From: Verrucomicrobiales bacterium
Lineage (GTDB): Bacteria > Verrucomicrobiota > Verrucomicrobiia > Verrucomicrobiales > Verrucomicrobiaceae
Reading direction: 5' to 3'
Assembly: GCA_003506995.1 (NCBI GenBank)
Contig: DNXB01000100.1
Coordinates: forward strand, 1 to 17,470
Length of the DNA: 17,470 bases
The notes beneath the pieces were generated by a model. It was given only the letters and a program-made list of their open reading frames with translations, had not been told where the DNA came from and made no database searches. Within the stretch, counting starts at the first letter, position 1. Each line of letters opens with the position of its first letter. Positions 6,910 to 14,297 of this stretch are shown one piece after another. The position numbers and the translations under genes were made by a program.

Positions 6910-7805
6910 GCCTGCCCTGGTATCTGTTGCTCCCGCTCGTGGCCGCCATCGGCTATGCCGTCGCCTCATTGCTGCTGAAAAAGGCGCTCAACGAGGGGGC
7001 GCATCCGATGGCCTGCTTTCACATCAACAACTGGACCAGTTCGCTCGCGTTTCTGCCGCTGGCCTTGTTTGAGACGCAGCCGGTGACCTGGCATCTGTGG
7101 TACATTCCCGTCGGACTCGGGGTGCTGTTCTTCACCGGAAGCTGGTTCACCTTCATCGCGATGCAGCGCGGCGATGTCTCGCTCGTCACGCCTGTTTTGG
7201 GATCGAAGGTCGTGTTCGTCGCCCTCAGCGCCAGCCTGCTCATCACCGGCAGCATGAAACCGCTGATGTGGATCGCGGCCATCATCACCACGGCGGGCAT
7301 CTTTCTGATGAGCGCGACGGATTTCAAAACACCGAAAGGAGCGCGTCTCGCGGGGCCGGTCGTCATGGCGCTCATCAGCGCGGCGTTTTTTGCGCTGGCG
7401 GACGTGTTGCTGCAAATGTGGGCGCCCGCCTTTGGCCCGAAGGCCTTCCTGGCGCTGCTGGCGGGCACCACCGGCGGGCTTTCACTCCTCGCCATGACCT
7501 TGCTGCCCAAAGCTCCGCCGATTCCGTGGAATCGTGCCACGCAGTGGTCCATCGGCGGCAGTGTCCTGATCGCCGCGCAGGCGATCATCTTGTCCCTCGC
7601 GCTCGCCTTCTACCATGACGCCATTGGCGTGAACGTCGTTTATGCCACACGCGGCATCTGGAGCCTCGTGGTCGTGGCATTGCTCGGCCCGCTGCTGGGA
7701 AATCGCGAACGCCACGAATCAGGCCGCGCTTACGGCATCCGCATCGTCGCCGCCACGCTGCTCATGGCGGGCGTGGCCTGCGCGGTGATCGCCCGCATGG
7801 GGTGA
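6906..7805 (+). CDS. EamA/DMT-family transporter
   Basis: This is a 299-residue protein with about ten transmembrane helices arranged as two EamA repeats. The first starts MSLPWYLLLPLVAAIGYAVA with LLLKKALNEG. The repeat-end block GDVSLVTPVLGSKVVFVALSA resembles the helix-4 signature of drug/metabolite transporters. The second repeat starts around PVVMALISAAFFALADV and ends with the corresponding INVVYATRG-like element, here GVNVVYATRGIWSLVVVAL. The substrate is unknown; the family moves amino acids, nucleotides and other metabolites. Its ATG (6906-6908) overlaps the stop of the AEC gene, which fixes the start and argues for one transcript. The next gene, an exported NlpC/P60 protein, starts 66 bases later and could be read through. 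Confidence 0.85.
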   Translation: MSLPWYLLLPLVAAIGYAVASLLLKKALNEGAHPMACFHINNWTSSLAFLPLALFETQPVTWHLWYIPVGLGVLFFTGSWFTFIAMQRGDVSLVTPVLGSKVVFVALSASLLITGSMKPLMWIAAIITTAGIFLMSATDFKTPKGARLAGPVVMALISAAFFALADVLLQMWAPAFGPKAFLALLAGTTGGLSLLAMTLLPKAPPIPWNRATQWSIGGSVLIAAQAIILSLALAFYHDAIGVNVVYATRGIWSLVVVALLGPLLGNRERHESGRAYGIRIVAATLLMAGVACAVIARMG

Positions 7806-7871
7806 ATGATTTGATCAAATCGGCTGCAAATGCGTCCAAACCACGGCCATCAACCCTCGTCCCCGATTTTT

Positions 7872-8960
7872 ATGACGCGCCTTTCCCTGCGATTTTTCAT
7901 GTCTGCTCTCTGCCTGGCATGGGTCGGCCATGTTTCAGCAGCGACCACGAGCCAGCCCAAATCCGCCAAAACGACCGCCAAGCCGGATGCCTCCGCCAAG
8001 AGCAAAACACCGGCGAAACCGGACGACGTGGCTGAAACACCTCCTCCCGCCGCCGTCTCGACCATCAGCATCGAGGACATCAGCGGTTTTGAAAAGTATC
8101 CCAAACAGGTTCAAAGCCTCGTGCAGAGCGCCCTGGCCCTCACTCATCTGGAACTGGGCTATCTTTACGGTTCCCACGAGCCGAACAAAGGCGGCATGGA
8201 CTGCTCAGGCTCCGTGTATCATGTGCTGCGCTTCCAAGGTCTGAAGGATGTGCCGCGGCAGTCGGATGAGATGTGCAACTGGGTGGAAAAGAAAACGCAG
8301 CTTCATCTGACACCCACCGCCTCGGCTTTCGATCATTCTGAGTTCACGAATTTGAAGCCTGGCGACCTGTTGTTCTGGACGAACACGATGGAAACCAAGC
8401 GCAAGCTGCCGGTGACGCATGTCATGATCTATCTCGGCAAGCTCAAGAAAAGCGGCAAACGCGTCGTCTTCGGCGCGAGCGACGGTCGCAGCTTCGAGGG
8501 CCTGCGCCGCAGCGGTGTGAGTGTGTTTGATTTTCATCTGCCCAAGGCGGAGAGTCCGTCGAAGTTTTACGGTTATGGCCCCGCGCCCGGTCTGCTGCCT
8601 GCCGCGCCGCCGGTGGTCGCGGCGTCACCCGCCCCCACACCCGTGCCGGTTGTGGTCGTCAAGCCAGAGGTTCCCAAGGAAGAAGTGCGCAAAGCCGTCG
8701 CGATGGTGACTGAGGCAAAACCGGAGACAAAACCTGAGGTCAAACCGGTGGAGCCGAAAGTGGAGCCCTCAAAGCCCGTGGTGGCTGAAGCCAAGCCCAA
8801 GTCAACCCCAACGACGAAGCCAAAGACCAGCACGGTGAAGAAATCGTCATCGTCCAAACCGGTGTCCTTGAGGAAAAGAACACCGCCGCCACCGCCGAAA
8901 AGCGTCGTGGAGAAGACATTCGACCGCGCAGTGGATTCGGTGCGTCGCTTTTTCAAGTGA
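7872..8960 (+). CDS. Exported NlpC/P60 family cysteine peptidase
   Basis: This is a 362-residue exported cell-wall hydrolase. It has a signal peptide (MTRLSLRFFMSALCLAWVGH, cleavage near VSA), then a Lys/Ala/Pro/Thr-rich linker to about residue 60. The NlpC/P60 domain covers about 85-235, with catalytic Cys111 in GGMDCSGSVYHVLR, LKPGDLLFW, and catalytic His183 in PVTHVMIYLG. The family cuts peptide stems of peptidoglycan, usually between D-Glu and the diamino acid. From about residue 240 a long tail of Pro, Val, Lys and Glu (repeats such as EAKPETKPEVKPVEPK) follows, ending in a short amphipathic helix VVEKTFDRAVDSVRRFF. The tail may span or bind the envelope; that is inference. Met at 7830 is in frame but would put 14 residues before a good signal peptide, so 7872 is preferred. 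The sulfatase converges with it, six bases away. Confidence 0.87.
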   Translation: MTRLSLRFFMSALCLAWVGHVSAATTSQPKSAKTTAKPDASAKSKTPAKPDDVAETPPPAAVSTISIEDISGFEKYPKQVQSLVQSALALTHLELGYLYGSHEPNKGGMDCSGSVYHVLRFQGLKDVPRQSDEMCNWVEKKTQLHLTPTASAFDHSEFTNLKPGDLLFWTNTMETKRKLPVTHVMIYLGKLKKSGKRVVFGASDGRSFEGLRRSGVSVFDFHLPKAESPSKFYGYGPAPGLLPAAPPVVAASPAPTPVPVVVVKPEVPKEEVRKAVAMVTEAKPETKPEVKPVEPKVEPSKPVVAEAKPKSTPTTKPKTSTVKKSSSSKPVSLRKRTPPPPPKSVVEKTFDRAVDSVRRFFK

Positions 8961-8966
8961 GGCTGT

Positions 8967-10367
8967 TCAGCGCACCCAGATCTCCCGCACGCTGGCATCC
9001 ATCTCGGCCTCCCAGGTTTTGAGACGTGCTTTGAGGTCTTCGAGCACTTCGGGGTGCTGGTAGCCGAGATTCATGCGCTCGCCGATGTCAGCGTCGAGGT
9101 CGAAGAGCAGGTCCATCGTGTTGCCATCGTTGATGTACTTCCATTTCCCGTGGCGAATGGCCTTCTGTTTGCGATTGGAACGGTCGATGCGCCAGAAGAA
9201 TGTGCGTTCGATCGGTTTGGCGTCGCTGAGGAGCAGCGGCACGAGGTCGATGCCGTCGAGCGGCTTTTCGTTCGGAGTCCCGGCTTTAGCCGGAAAGGCA
9301 ACCGTTGATGCTTGCGACGTATTTCCGCCTGAAGGCGGGACTCCGAGCGCCAGAAAAGTCGCGTGCAGATCCATCGTGATGGCCATTTGCGAGGTGACTT
9401 TGCCTTTCGGCAGTCTGGCGGGCCAGCGCATGAGGCAGGGCACGCGAATGCCGCCTTCCCAGACGGTGGCCTTGTGATGGAAGAGCGGTGCGTTGCGGCT
9501 GTAGCGCTCGCCGCCGTTGTCGCTGGAGAAAACGACGAGCGTGTTGTCCGCGAGGCCAGTTTTATCCAACTCGGCCAGAATCATGCCCACACCGAGGTCG
9601 ATACGCTCGACCATGGCCTTGTAAATGGCGCGGCTGCCATGGTGCATCGACTCTTTGGTGACCATCGGAGTCTCCGGCGCGTCTGGCGGCTGAAACGGGG
9701 CATGCACGGCCAGATGCGGCACATAGAGGAAGAACGGCCTGGTTTGGTGATCGCGGATGAACTTCACCGCACGCTCGTTGATCAGGTCGGTGAAGTAGCC
9801 CTCGCGTTTCACGGGCTGGAGCCCGTCTCGGAGAGCGTAAGTGCCGTCGTAGTAGGCGTGCCGGTAGAAGTCGGCATGACCGAGCAGTTCCCCGAAGTAC
9901 TCGTCGAAGCCGCGATTGACCGGGTTGTACTCGTCTTTGAAGCCGAGATGCCACTTGCCGAAAGCGCCTGTGGCGTAGCCGGCGGCTTTGAGCTTCTGCG
10001 CGAGGGTGATCTCGCCCAAAGGCAGGCCGAGGGCGTGAATGTCCTTCTCCGGCGCCCACTCCCCGTTCACACGGCGGAACTGCTCCACCTGATAGCCGAA
10101 CGCGAACTCCAGGCCGCAGCGCTGCTGCCAGCGGCCGGTGATGAACCCGGCGCGCGTGGGCGTGCAGACGGGGGCGTTGGCATAAAAGTCGGTGAACTTC
10201 ACGCCTTCCGCCGCCAGACGGTCGATGTTTGGCGTGGCGATGTCGGTGCAGCCCATGCAGCCAAGGTCACCGTAACCGAAGTCATCCGCGAGGATGAAAA
10301 TGATGTTGGGCGGCGCGGCGGAGAACGCGGGGCAAAGAGCGAGAAGAAGCAAAAGCAAGGGGCGCAT
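8967..10367 (-). CDS. Secreted sulfatase (formylglycine type)
   Basis: This is a 466-residue arylsulfatase-type hydrolase exported by a signal peptide (MRPLLLLLLALCPAFSA). It removes sulfate esters, probably from sulfated polysaccharides, but the substrate is not readable. Active-site marks are PNIIFILADDFGYGDLG with metal-binding Asp28-Asp29, the formylglycine site Cys68 in VCTPTRAG (C-x-P-x-R, Thr in place of the usual Ser), FGKWHLG, HLAVHAPFQPP, and SSDNGGE near the second metal site. The C-terminal part carries GKWKYI and LFDLDADIGE, usual for the family. Around residues 341-366 the chain is interrupted by a Gly/Pro/Thr-rich stretch encoded by a palindromic repeat (listed separately). Activity needs a formylglycine-generating enzyme, which is not in this window. 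Met at 10367 fits the signal peptide; an upstream Met at 10424 does not. Confidence 0.92.
   Translation of the reverse strand: MRPLLLLLLALCPAFSAAPPNIIFILADDFGYGDLGCMGCTDIATPNIDRLAAEGVKFTDFYANAPVCTPTRAGFITGRWQQRCGLEFAFGYQVEQFRRVNGEWAPEKDIHALGLPLGEITLAQKLKAAGYATGAFGKWHLGFKDEYNPVNRGFDEYFGELLGHADFYRHAYYDGTYALRDGLQPVKREGYFTDLINERAVKFIRDHQTRPFFLYVPHLAVHAPFQPPDAPETPMVTKESMHHGSRAIYKAMVERIDLGVGMILAELDKTGLADNTLVVFSSDNGGERYSRNAPLFHHKATVWEGGIRVPCLMRWPARLPKGKVTSQMAITMDLHATFLALGVPPSGGNTSQASTVAFPAKAGTPNEKPLDGIDLVPLLLSDAKPIERTFFWRIDRSNRKQKAIRHGKWKYINDGNTMDLLFDLDADIGERMNLGYQHPEVLEDLKARLKTWEAEMDASVREIWVR
9273..9345. repeat. REP-like double-hairpin element inside the sulfatase gene
   Basis: A perfect 9-base inverted repeat, CGGAGTCCC at 9273-9281 and GGGACTCCG at 9337-9345, encloses two smaller hairpins: CCGGC-TTTA-GCCGG at 9280-9293 and CCGCC-TGAA-GGCGG at 9325-9338. 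This arrangement of two palindromes in mirror order is that of REP/BIME-type elements mobilised by RAYT transposases. It lies in a loop of the sulfatase between the LHATFLAL helix and KPLDGIDLVPLL and keeps the reading frame open. I infer an insertion because the encoded residues (GVPPSGGNTSQASTVAFPAK) look unlike the family. No transposase gene is nearby. Confidence 0.75.
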
Positions 10368-10547
10368 GGCACGATGAGAACGTGTTTCGATCTCGTCGCT
10401 TGCATGTCGTTGTTTTGGGCACACGAAAGAAGCAGGGAACGAAAGAAGTGTTGAAAGTGCTTTTGTGCGGTGGATTCACCTGCTTCATTGCCTGCCAATC
10501 ACCCGGTTCTTCGGGAAACAGCCTCAACTCCACCCTTTCACCCAGCC

Positions 10548-11927
10548 ATGAGAATTTGTTGCATCGGCGCCGGCTATGTCGGCGGCCCCACGATGGCGAT
10601 GATCGCCGCCAAATGCCCGCACATCCGTGTCGATGTGGTGGACCTCAATGCCGAGCGCGTCGCGGCCTGGAATTCCGATGAACTGCCCGTCTATGAGCCG
10701 GGGCTTGACGACCTCGTTCGCGAGGCGCGGGGCCGGAACCTGTTTTTCTCCACGGCGGTGAAGGAGGGCATCCACGCGGCGGACATCATCTTCGTCAGTG
10801 TGAACACGCCCACGAAAACCTTCGGCGTCGGCGCTCACAAGGCGGCGGATTTGCGCTTCGTCGAGTCGGTGGCGCGCACCATCGCCGAGGTGGCGGAGAG
10901 TCCGAAAATCATCGTCGAAAAAAGCACGATCCCGGTTCGCACGGCGGAAGCGATCCACTCGATCCTAGCGGCTGACTCGAAATGCCTGAAACATCAGGTG
11001 CTCTCCAATCCTGAGTTTCTCGCCGAAGGCACGGCGGTGAAGGATCTCAACAACCCTGACCGCATCCTGATCGGCGGAGAGCAGACCGAGGCCGGTCTCG
11101 CCGCAGTGGAGACACTGGTCAGCGTGTATGCCAACTGGGTTTCCCGTGACCGCATCCTCACCACGAACCTGTGGTCCTCGGAACTCTCCAAGCTCGTCGC
11201 CAACGCGTTCCTGGCGCAGCGCATCTCCTCCATCAACAGCATCTCCGCCCTGTGTGAAAAAACCGGCGCGGATGTGGATGAAGTCGCGCGCGCCATCGGC
11301 TCGGACTCGCGCATCGGCCCGAAGTTCCTGAAGGCCTCCGTGGGCTTCGGCGGCTCCTGCTTCCAAAAGGATGTGCTCAACCTCGTCTATCTCTGCGGTC
11401 ACTTCGGCCTGCCGGAGGTCGCGGCGTATTGGGACCAGGTCATCCGGATGAACGACTGGCAAAAGCACCGCTTTGCCGAGCGGGTGCTGCACACTTTGTT
11501 CAACACGGTGACCGGCAAGCGCATCGCCGTGCTGGGCTTCGCGTTCAAGAAGGACACGAATGACACCCGCGAGTCGGCCTCGATTTATGTGTGCCGCGAT
11601 CTGCTGGAGGAACGTGCCTGCCTGTCCATTTACGATCCCAAGGTGGGAGTGCCGCAAATCTGCAAGGATTTGGGCGTGCAGCCCGACAGTCCCAATGTGG
11701 AATTTGCCACCAGCGCCGTGCAGGCCGCCGCCGGCGCTCACGCCTTGCTCATCCTTACGGAGTGGGATGAGTTCCGCGCCCTCGACTTTGAGGCCATTTA
11801 CAAGTCCATGGTGAAGCCGGCCAGGGTGTTTGACGGCCGCAGCCTGCTGGATCATGCGAAGCTGCGCCAGATCGGCTTCAAGGTGTACAGCATCGGGAAA
11901 CCGCTGCCAGTTGAGGCAAACGCCTGA
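10548..11927 (+). CDS. ugd: UDP-glucose 6-dehydrogenase (animal-like type)
   Basis: This is a 459-residue enzyme that oxidises UDP-glucose to UDP-glucuronate with two NAD+, a precursor of acidic polysaccharides. The N-terminal NAD domain opens with MRICCIGAGYVGGPTMAMIA and VDLNAERVAAWNS, followed by VSVNTPTKTFGVG and VEKSTIPVRTAEAIHSIL. The central domain has LSNPEFLAEGTAVKDLNNPD and WSSELSKLVANAFLAQRISS. Catalytic Cys271 lies in GFGGSCFQKDVLNLVYL. The C-terminal UDP-binding domain has LGFAFKKDTNDTRESASIY and LTEWDEFRALDF. Wording and length follow the animal enzymes more closely than E. coli Ugd (about 388 residues). Met at 10548 sits directly at the first beta strand; an earlier Met at 10470 would add 26 unlikely residues. 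It is divergent from the sulfatase across 180 bases in which I see no clear promoter. Confidence 0.95.
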   Translation: MRICCIGAGYVGGPTMAMIAAKCPHIRVDVVDLNAERVAAWNSDELPVYEPGLDDLVREARGRNLFFSTAVKEGIHAADIIFVSVNTPTKTFGVGAHKAADLRFVESVARTIAEVAESPKIIVEKSTIPVRTAEAIHSILAADSKCLKHQVLSNPEFLAEGTAVKDLNNPDRILIGGEQTEAGLAAVETLVSVYANWVSRDRILTTNLWSSELSKLVANAFLAQRISSINSISALCEKTGADVDEVARAIGSDSRIGPKFLKASVGFGGSCFQKDVLNLVYLCGHFGLPEVAAYWDQVIRMNDWQKHRFAERVLHTLFNTVTGKRIAVLGFAFKKDTNDTRESASIYVCRDLLEERACLSIYDPKVGVPQICKDLGVQPDSPNVEFATSAVQAAAGAHALLILTEWDEFRALDFEAIYKSMVKPARVFDGRSLLDHAKLRQIGFKVYSIGKPLPVEANA

Positions 11928-11937
11928 GCGCGCCGCA

Positions 11938-12022
11938 TGGTGCCTGAGACAGGACTCGAACCTGCACTGATTGCTCAACCAGATCCTAAGTCTGGCGCGT
12001 CTACCAATTCCGCCACTCAGGC
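11938..12022 (-). tRNA. tRNA-Leu (anticodon UAG)
   Basis: Read on the minus strand this 85-base gene folds as a class II tRNA. The acceptor stem GCCTGAG pairs perfectly with CTCAGGC. The D arm contains GGTAGA. The anticodon stem CCAGA/TCTGG encloses the loop CTTAGGA with anticodon TAG. A 13-base variable arm (TGA-GCAA-TCA core) follows, then the T arm GCAGG-TTCGAGT-CCTGT, discriminator A and an encoded CCA. The long variable arm plus UAG identifies leucine, reading CUA and probably other CUN codons. Its 3' end lies 11 bases from the ugd stop, convergent. No integrase or att-like duplication is visible next to it. Confidence 0.97.
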
Positions 12023-12073
12023 GAGGGGCTGCTGCGCGGCATGTTCCGTGTCATGGAGCGCGGCGCAAATGAA

Positions 12074-13012
12074 TTATCGGGAGCGCAGCAGGCGGGAGGC
12101 GATCCAGCCGGTGAGGAGCACGGTGAGCAGGGGGGCGAGGCCGACTTTCAGATTGCCCCCGATCCAGGGCAGCCAGCCGTTGTTGTAAACGGTGATGGCA
12201 CTGAACCACTTCAGACCAAACACCCAGCCACCGTGGAGGCCGATGCCTGCCCACAGGGCGCCGGTCTGCATGCGCGCCTGTGCGAGCACCCAGCCAACGG
12301 CGAAAAGCGTGGCGAATTCGGCCAGGAGGAATTGCATGTTGCCAAAACCGCCGGCGATCTGTTGGAGCACGAGAAACCCGCTGCTCCAGGTGACGGCGGC
12401 GTCCTCAATCTGCCAGCCTTCGGGGGGCTTCAAGAAGTGGACGAGGGCGAAGACGAAAGTGCCGGCGATCAACGCGGCGCGTGTGGACATGCTGCGCAGC
12501 AGCAGGCCGAGCAGCAGGCCGCGAAAAAAGAACTCCTCGACGATGCCCGCGCCGAGCGCGGCGGTGATGGGCTCGCCCCATTTGAACCAGCGTGGCTGAG
12601 GATGGAGCTGATAAGCGCCAAGTTTGAAGAACACGAAGCCAAGCGCGAGCAGCAGGCCGCTGGCGAGCGCAAAACCGAGCGCCCATTGCTTGATGCCAGT
12701 GCTGAATGGCCGCCATGTCGGCAGCAGCGAGCGATCCATGCGCACCCAGCGTAAAAACGGCCAGATGAACACGATGGCGCAAACGAGCACGGCACGGTTG
12801 AAGTAGCGGGTGAATTCGGCTTTCTCGATCTCACTGACAAGCCAGGTGGCGAGGCCGGTATCGCGCAAGAATGAAGTGGAAAGCCAGGCGTGGCCTGCTT
12901 TGCCGAGATGAAACAGCGGCGCGGCCAGCAAGGCACCGCCAATCATGACGGCAAGGAGATAGAGCAGGAGTTTTGGCAGGGCGGGGGAGTTGCCCGGGCT
13001 GGCGGCTTGCAT
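12074..13012 (-). CDS. CPBP family intramembrane metalloprotease
   Basis: This is a 312-residue polytopic membrane protein with about eight hydrophobic helices. The CPBP (CAAX protease / bacteriocin-processing, Abi) motifs are all present: Glu159-Glu160 with Arg164 in GIVEEFFFRGLLLG, His192 in FVFALVHFLKP, and His260 in AGIGLHGGWVF. These Glu and His residues form the metal-binding active site inside the membrane in the family's structure (Rce1 type). Targets of bacterial members are mostly unknown; some process or confer immunity to peptides, so no specific role is claimed. The N-terminal half (residues 15-130) holds extra helices before the protease domain. The start at 13012 precedes a short polar stretch and the first helix. 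It is divergent from the small gene at 13046, sharing 33 bases. Confidence 0.9.
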   Translation of the reverse strand: MQAASPGNSPALPKLLLYLLAVMIGGALLAAPLFHLGKAGHAWLSTSFLRDTGLATWLVSEIEKAEFTRYFNRAVLVCAIVFIWPFLRWVRMDRSLLPTWRPFSTGIKQWALGFALASGLLLALGFVFFKLGAYQLHPQPRWFKWGEPITAALGAGIVEEFFFRGLLLGLLLRSMSTRAALIAGTFVFALVHFLKPPEGWQIEDAAVTWSSGFLVLQQIAGGFGNMQFLLAEFATLFAVGWVLAQARMQTGALWAGIGLHGGWVFGLKWFSAITVYNNGWLPWIGGNLKVGLAPLLTVLLTGWIASRLLRSR

Positions 13013-13045
13013 GGGGACGATACTAGCGCATCCTGTGCGCTCTCA

Positions 13046-13339
13046 ATGACCAAAAACCAAATCCACGAATGGCACGAACGAATTGAGGATGGGCGCAAGC
13101 AGTACATCCGCGCGTATTGGAATTCCCGTGAGTGGCTGTTTCGGGTCGCGCACCCGGATGGTGAGGCATGGATGCCGTTGGAGAAACCGGGGCCGGAGCG
13201 CTGGCTGGAGCTGCGGGACCTGCTCTTCCGCAAGTATCAGCGCAAGAAGCTGCCGTGGAAGTATGTGGAGCAGCTCGACAAGATGCTGGAGAAAATGGGC
13301 ATCCCGCAGGATGCCAAGGGCGAGGAGGGAGACTTGTGA
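13046..13339 (+). CDS. Small hypothetical protein
   Basis: This is a 97-residue soluble, charged protein that I do not recognise. It is rich in Trp, Arg, Lys and Glu: HEWHERIEDGRKQYIRAYWN, then REWLFRVAHPDGEAWMPLE and a C-terminal helical part LRDLLFRKYQRKKLPWKYVE with LDKMLEKMG. There is no signal peptide, membrane segment or Cys. The first half, with several aromatic residues and short strands, looks like a small beta-rich domain, but this is a guess. The frame runs back to 12890, where it would overlap the CPBP gene; Met at 13046 starts the part with natural composition. It ends 14 bases before the convergent TPM-like gene. Codon usage agrees with neighbouring genes, so it is probably real. 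Confidence 0.65.
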   Translation: MTKNQIHEWHERIEDGRKQYIRAYWNSREWLFRVAHPDGEAWMPLEKPGPERWLELRDLLFRKYQRKKLPWKYVEQLDKMLEKMGIPQDAKGEEGDL

Positions 13340-13353
13340 GGCTCCGCGCTGTG

Positions 13354-14091
13354 TTACTCGCCTGGGCCGCTGGTCTTGATCTCTGATGTGACGCCGCCGC
13401 CGTAGGGGGCACCGAAACGCATGCCGACGCTCACATCCGGGAAAAGGAATTTGTGACTGCTGCTGGCGGATGTTCGGCGGGCGACCAGTCCGAACAGCGC
13501 GAGGATGACAGTTCCTCCCGCGAGCCACGAGGCGGCGGCCTGCGCGAGCTTTTTCTCGTCTCCCTGGATCGGGAGCGTGTGTTTGAGGCGCACGCTTTCC
13601 ATCTCACGCAGGCGGTCCATCCACGAGCGGGCGGCCAGCACGAGCCGTTCATCGAGAGAGAGCGCCGTGTTGCCAAGGATGCGGCGGGCTTCCTGCATGA
13701 TCTCGATGAGTTCGGCGGATGAATAGCGCTGCCAGAGCTCCGGAGCGAAGGACATGGCCCCGTTGTTGGTGGCGCGGTCATAGGCCATGAGCACTGCCGG
13801 ACGCTCGCCACTCCAGGCACGACGGTCGATTTGCGCCTGTCTGCGGAGTGTCACTTCCACCGGGATAAAGCTGGTGGCGGTGATCCAGGCGTCGGTGTCC
13901 AAGCCCTCACGAAATTCCCGCAGTTCGTCTGCAAGCTGACGGTGAGTTTCCTCACCCAGTGCCCGGGTTTCGTCGAGAATTCCGTCTTGGGGAGGTGTCA
14001 GATTTGCTGACAGGCCGTTCCCCGTCAGAATCAGCCAGCAGGCGGCCAACGCGGCCATCTGGAACAGAGGGGATGAAACAGCAGGGTTCAT
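13354..14091 (-). CDS. TPM-domain-like membrane protein
   Basis: This is a 245-residue protein with an N-terminal hydrophobic export signal (FQMAALAACWLILTGNGLSA), a TPM-like domain at about residues 35-170, one membrane helix at about 192-206 (AGGTVILALFGLVA) and a short C-terminal tail ending FPDVSVGMRFGAPYGGGVTS. The domain opens with DGILDETRALGEETHRQLADEL and continues RPAVLMAYDRATNNGAMSFAPELW and ALSLDERLVLAARSWMDRL, which I read as a divergent form of the fold in the two TPM genes at 3360-4602. The GAPYGGG tail is typical of related exported proteins. Function is unknown; envelope location is inferred. It is divergent from nuoD, so the 206 bases between them must hold both promoters. 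The TPM match is weaker than for the other two. Confidence 0.7.
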   Translation of the reverse strand: MNPAVSSPLFQMAALAACWLILTGNGLSANLTPPQDGILDETRALGEETHRQLADELREFREGLDTDAWITATSFIPVEVTLRRQAQIDRRAWSGERPAVLMAYDRATNNGAMSFAPELWQRYSSAELIEIMQEARRILGNTALSLDERLVLAARSWMDRLREMESVRLKHTLPIQGDEKKLAQAAASWLAGGTVILALFGLVARRTSASSSHKFLFPDVSVGMRFGAPYGGGVTSEIKTSGPGE

Positions 14092-14208
14092 TGATTGAGA
14101 TGAATTTGCCCCAGACTGGGGCTGCGAGCAACCGGCGCTGGCTTTTGACTAGGTTTCCAGCGATTTGGCGGGTGGTTGCGAGGCGTGACGGCTCATCACA
14201 AGTCGAGC

Positions 14209-14226
14209 TTGTGAAATTTTTCACAA
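14209..14226. promoter_or_regulatory. Rex-type redox operator upstream of nuoD
   Basis: The 18 bases TTGTGAAATTTTTCACAA consist of perfect inverted arms TTGTGAAA and TTTCACAA separated by TT. This equals the Rex operator consensus TTGTGAA-N4-TTCACAA. Rex is the NADH/NAD+-sensing repressor of respiratory and fermentative genes, including NADH dehydrogenases, in many bacteria. The site ends 71 bases before the nuoD start and immediately upstream of the best promoter candidate. A rex gene is not in the window. Rex as the binder is inference; the palindrome is seen directly. Confidence 0.75.
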
Positions 14227-14233
14227 AATCGCC

Positions 14234-14263
14234 TTGCCGCCTTTTTGGCAGCGTAGATAGATA
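14234..14263 (+). promoter_or_regulatory. Candidate promoter for nuoDE
   Basis: TTGCCG (14234-14239) and TAGATA (14258-14263), 18 bases apart, are the closest sigma-70-like pair before nuoD. They lie directly downstream of the Rex-type palindrome, a position where bound repressor could block polymerase. The match is moderate; a second TAGATA register four bases earlier is possible but gives a 14-base spacer. Confidence 0.35.
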
Positions 14264-14297
14264 CCCTTCACGCCAGAGATCAGCCCCCTGCTTTTTC

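Noticed and set aside
5950..6969. A 339-residue minus-strand frame, rich in Arg, His and Gln, opposite the AEC permease.
   Set aside because: It mirrors hydrophobic membrane-protein codons of the plus strand, a common artefact; it has no start context or motif.
9811..9826. Perfect 7-base inverted repeat ACGGGCT-GG-AGCCCGT in the sulfatase gene, resembling another REP-type hairpin.
   Set aside because: It encodes RDGLQPVKREGY, which fits the normal sulfatase sequence at that position, so it is probably a chance palindrome in coding DNA and not an insertion.
10368..10547. TTGAAA and T-rich patches between the sulfatase and ugd as a promoter.
   Set aside because: No -10-like element lies at a fitting distance, so I cannot support a site although both genes need one here.
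11938..12022. tRNA-Leu considered as the attachment site of an integrated element.
   Set aside because: There is no integrase, no second copy of the tRNA 3' end in the window, and the genes on both sides are ordinary chromosomal types.
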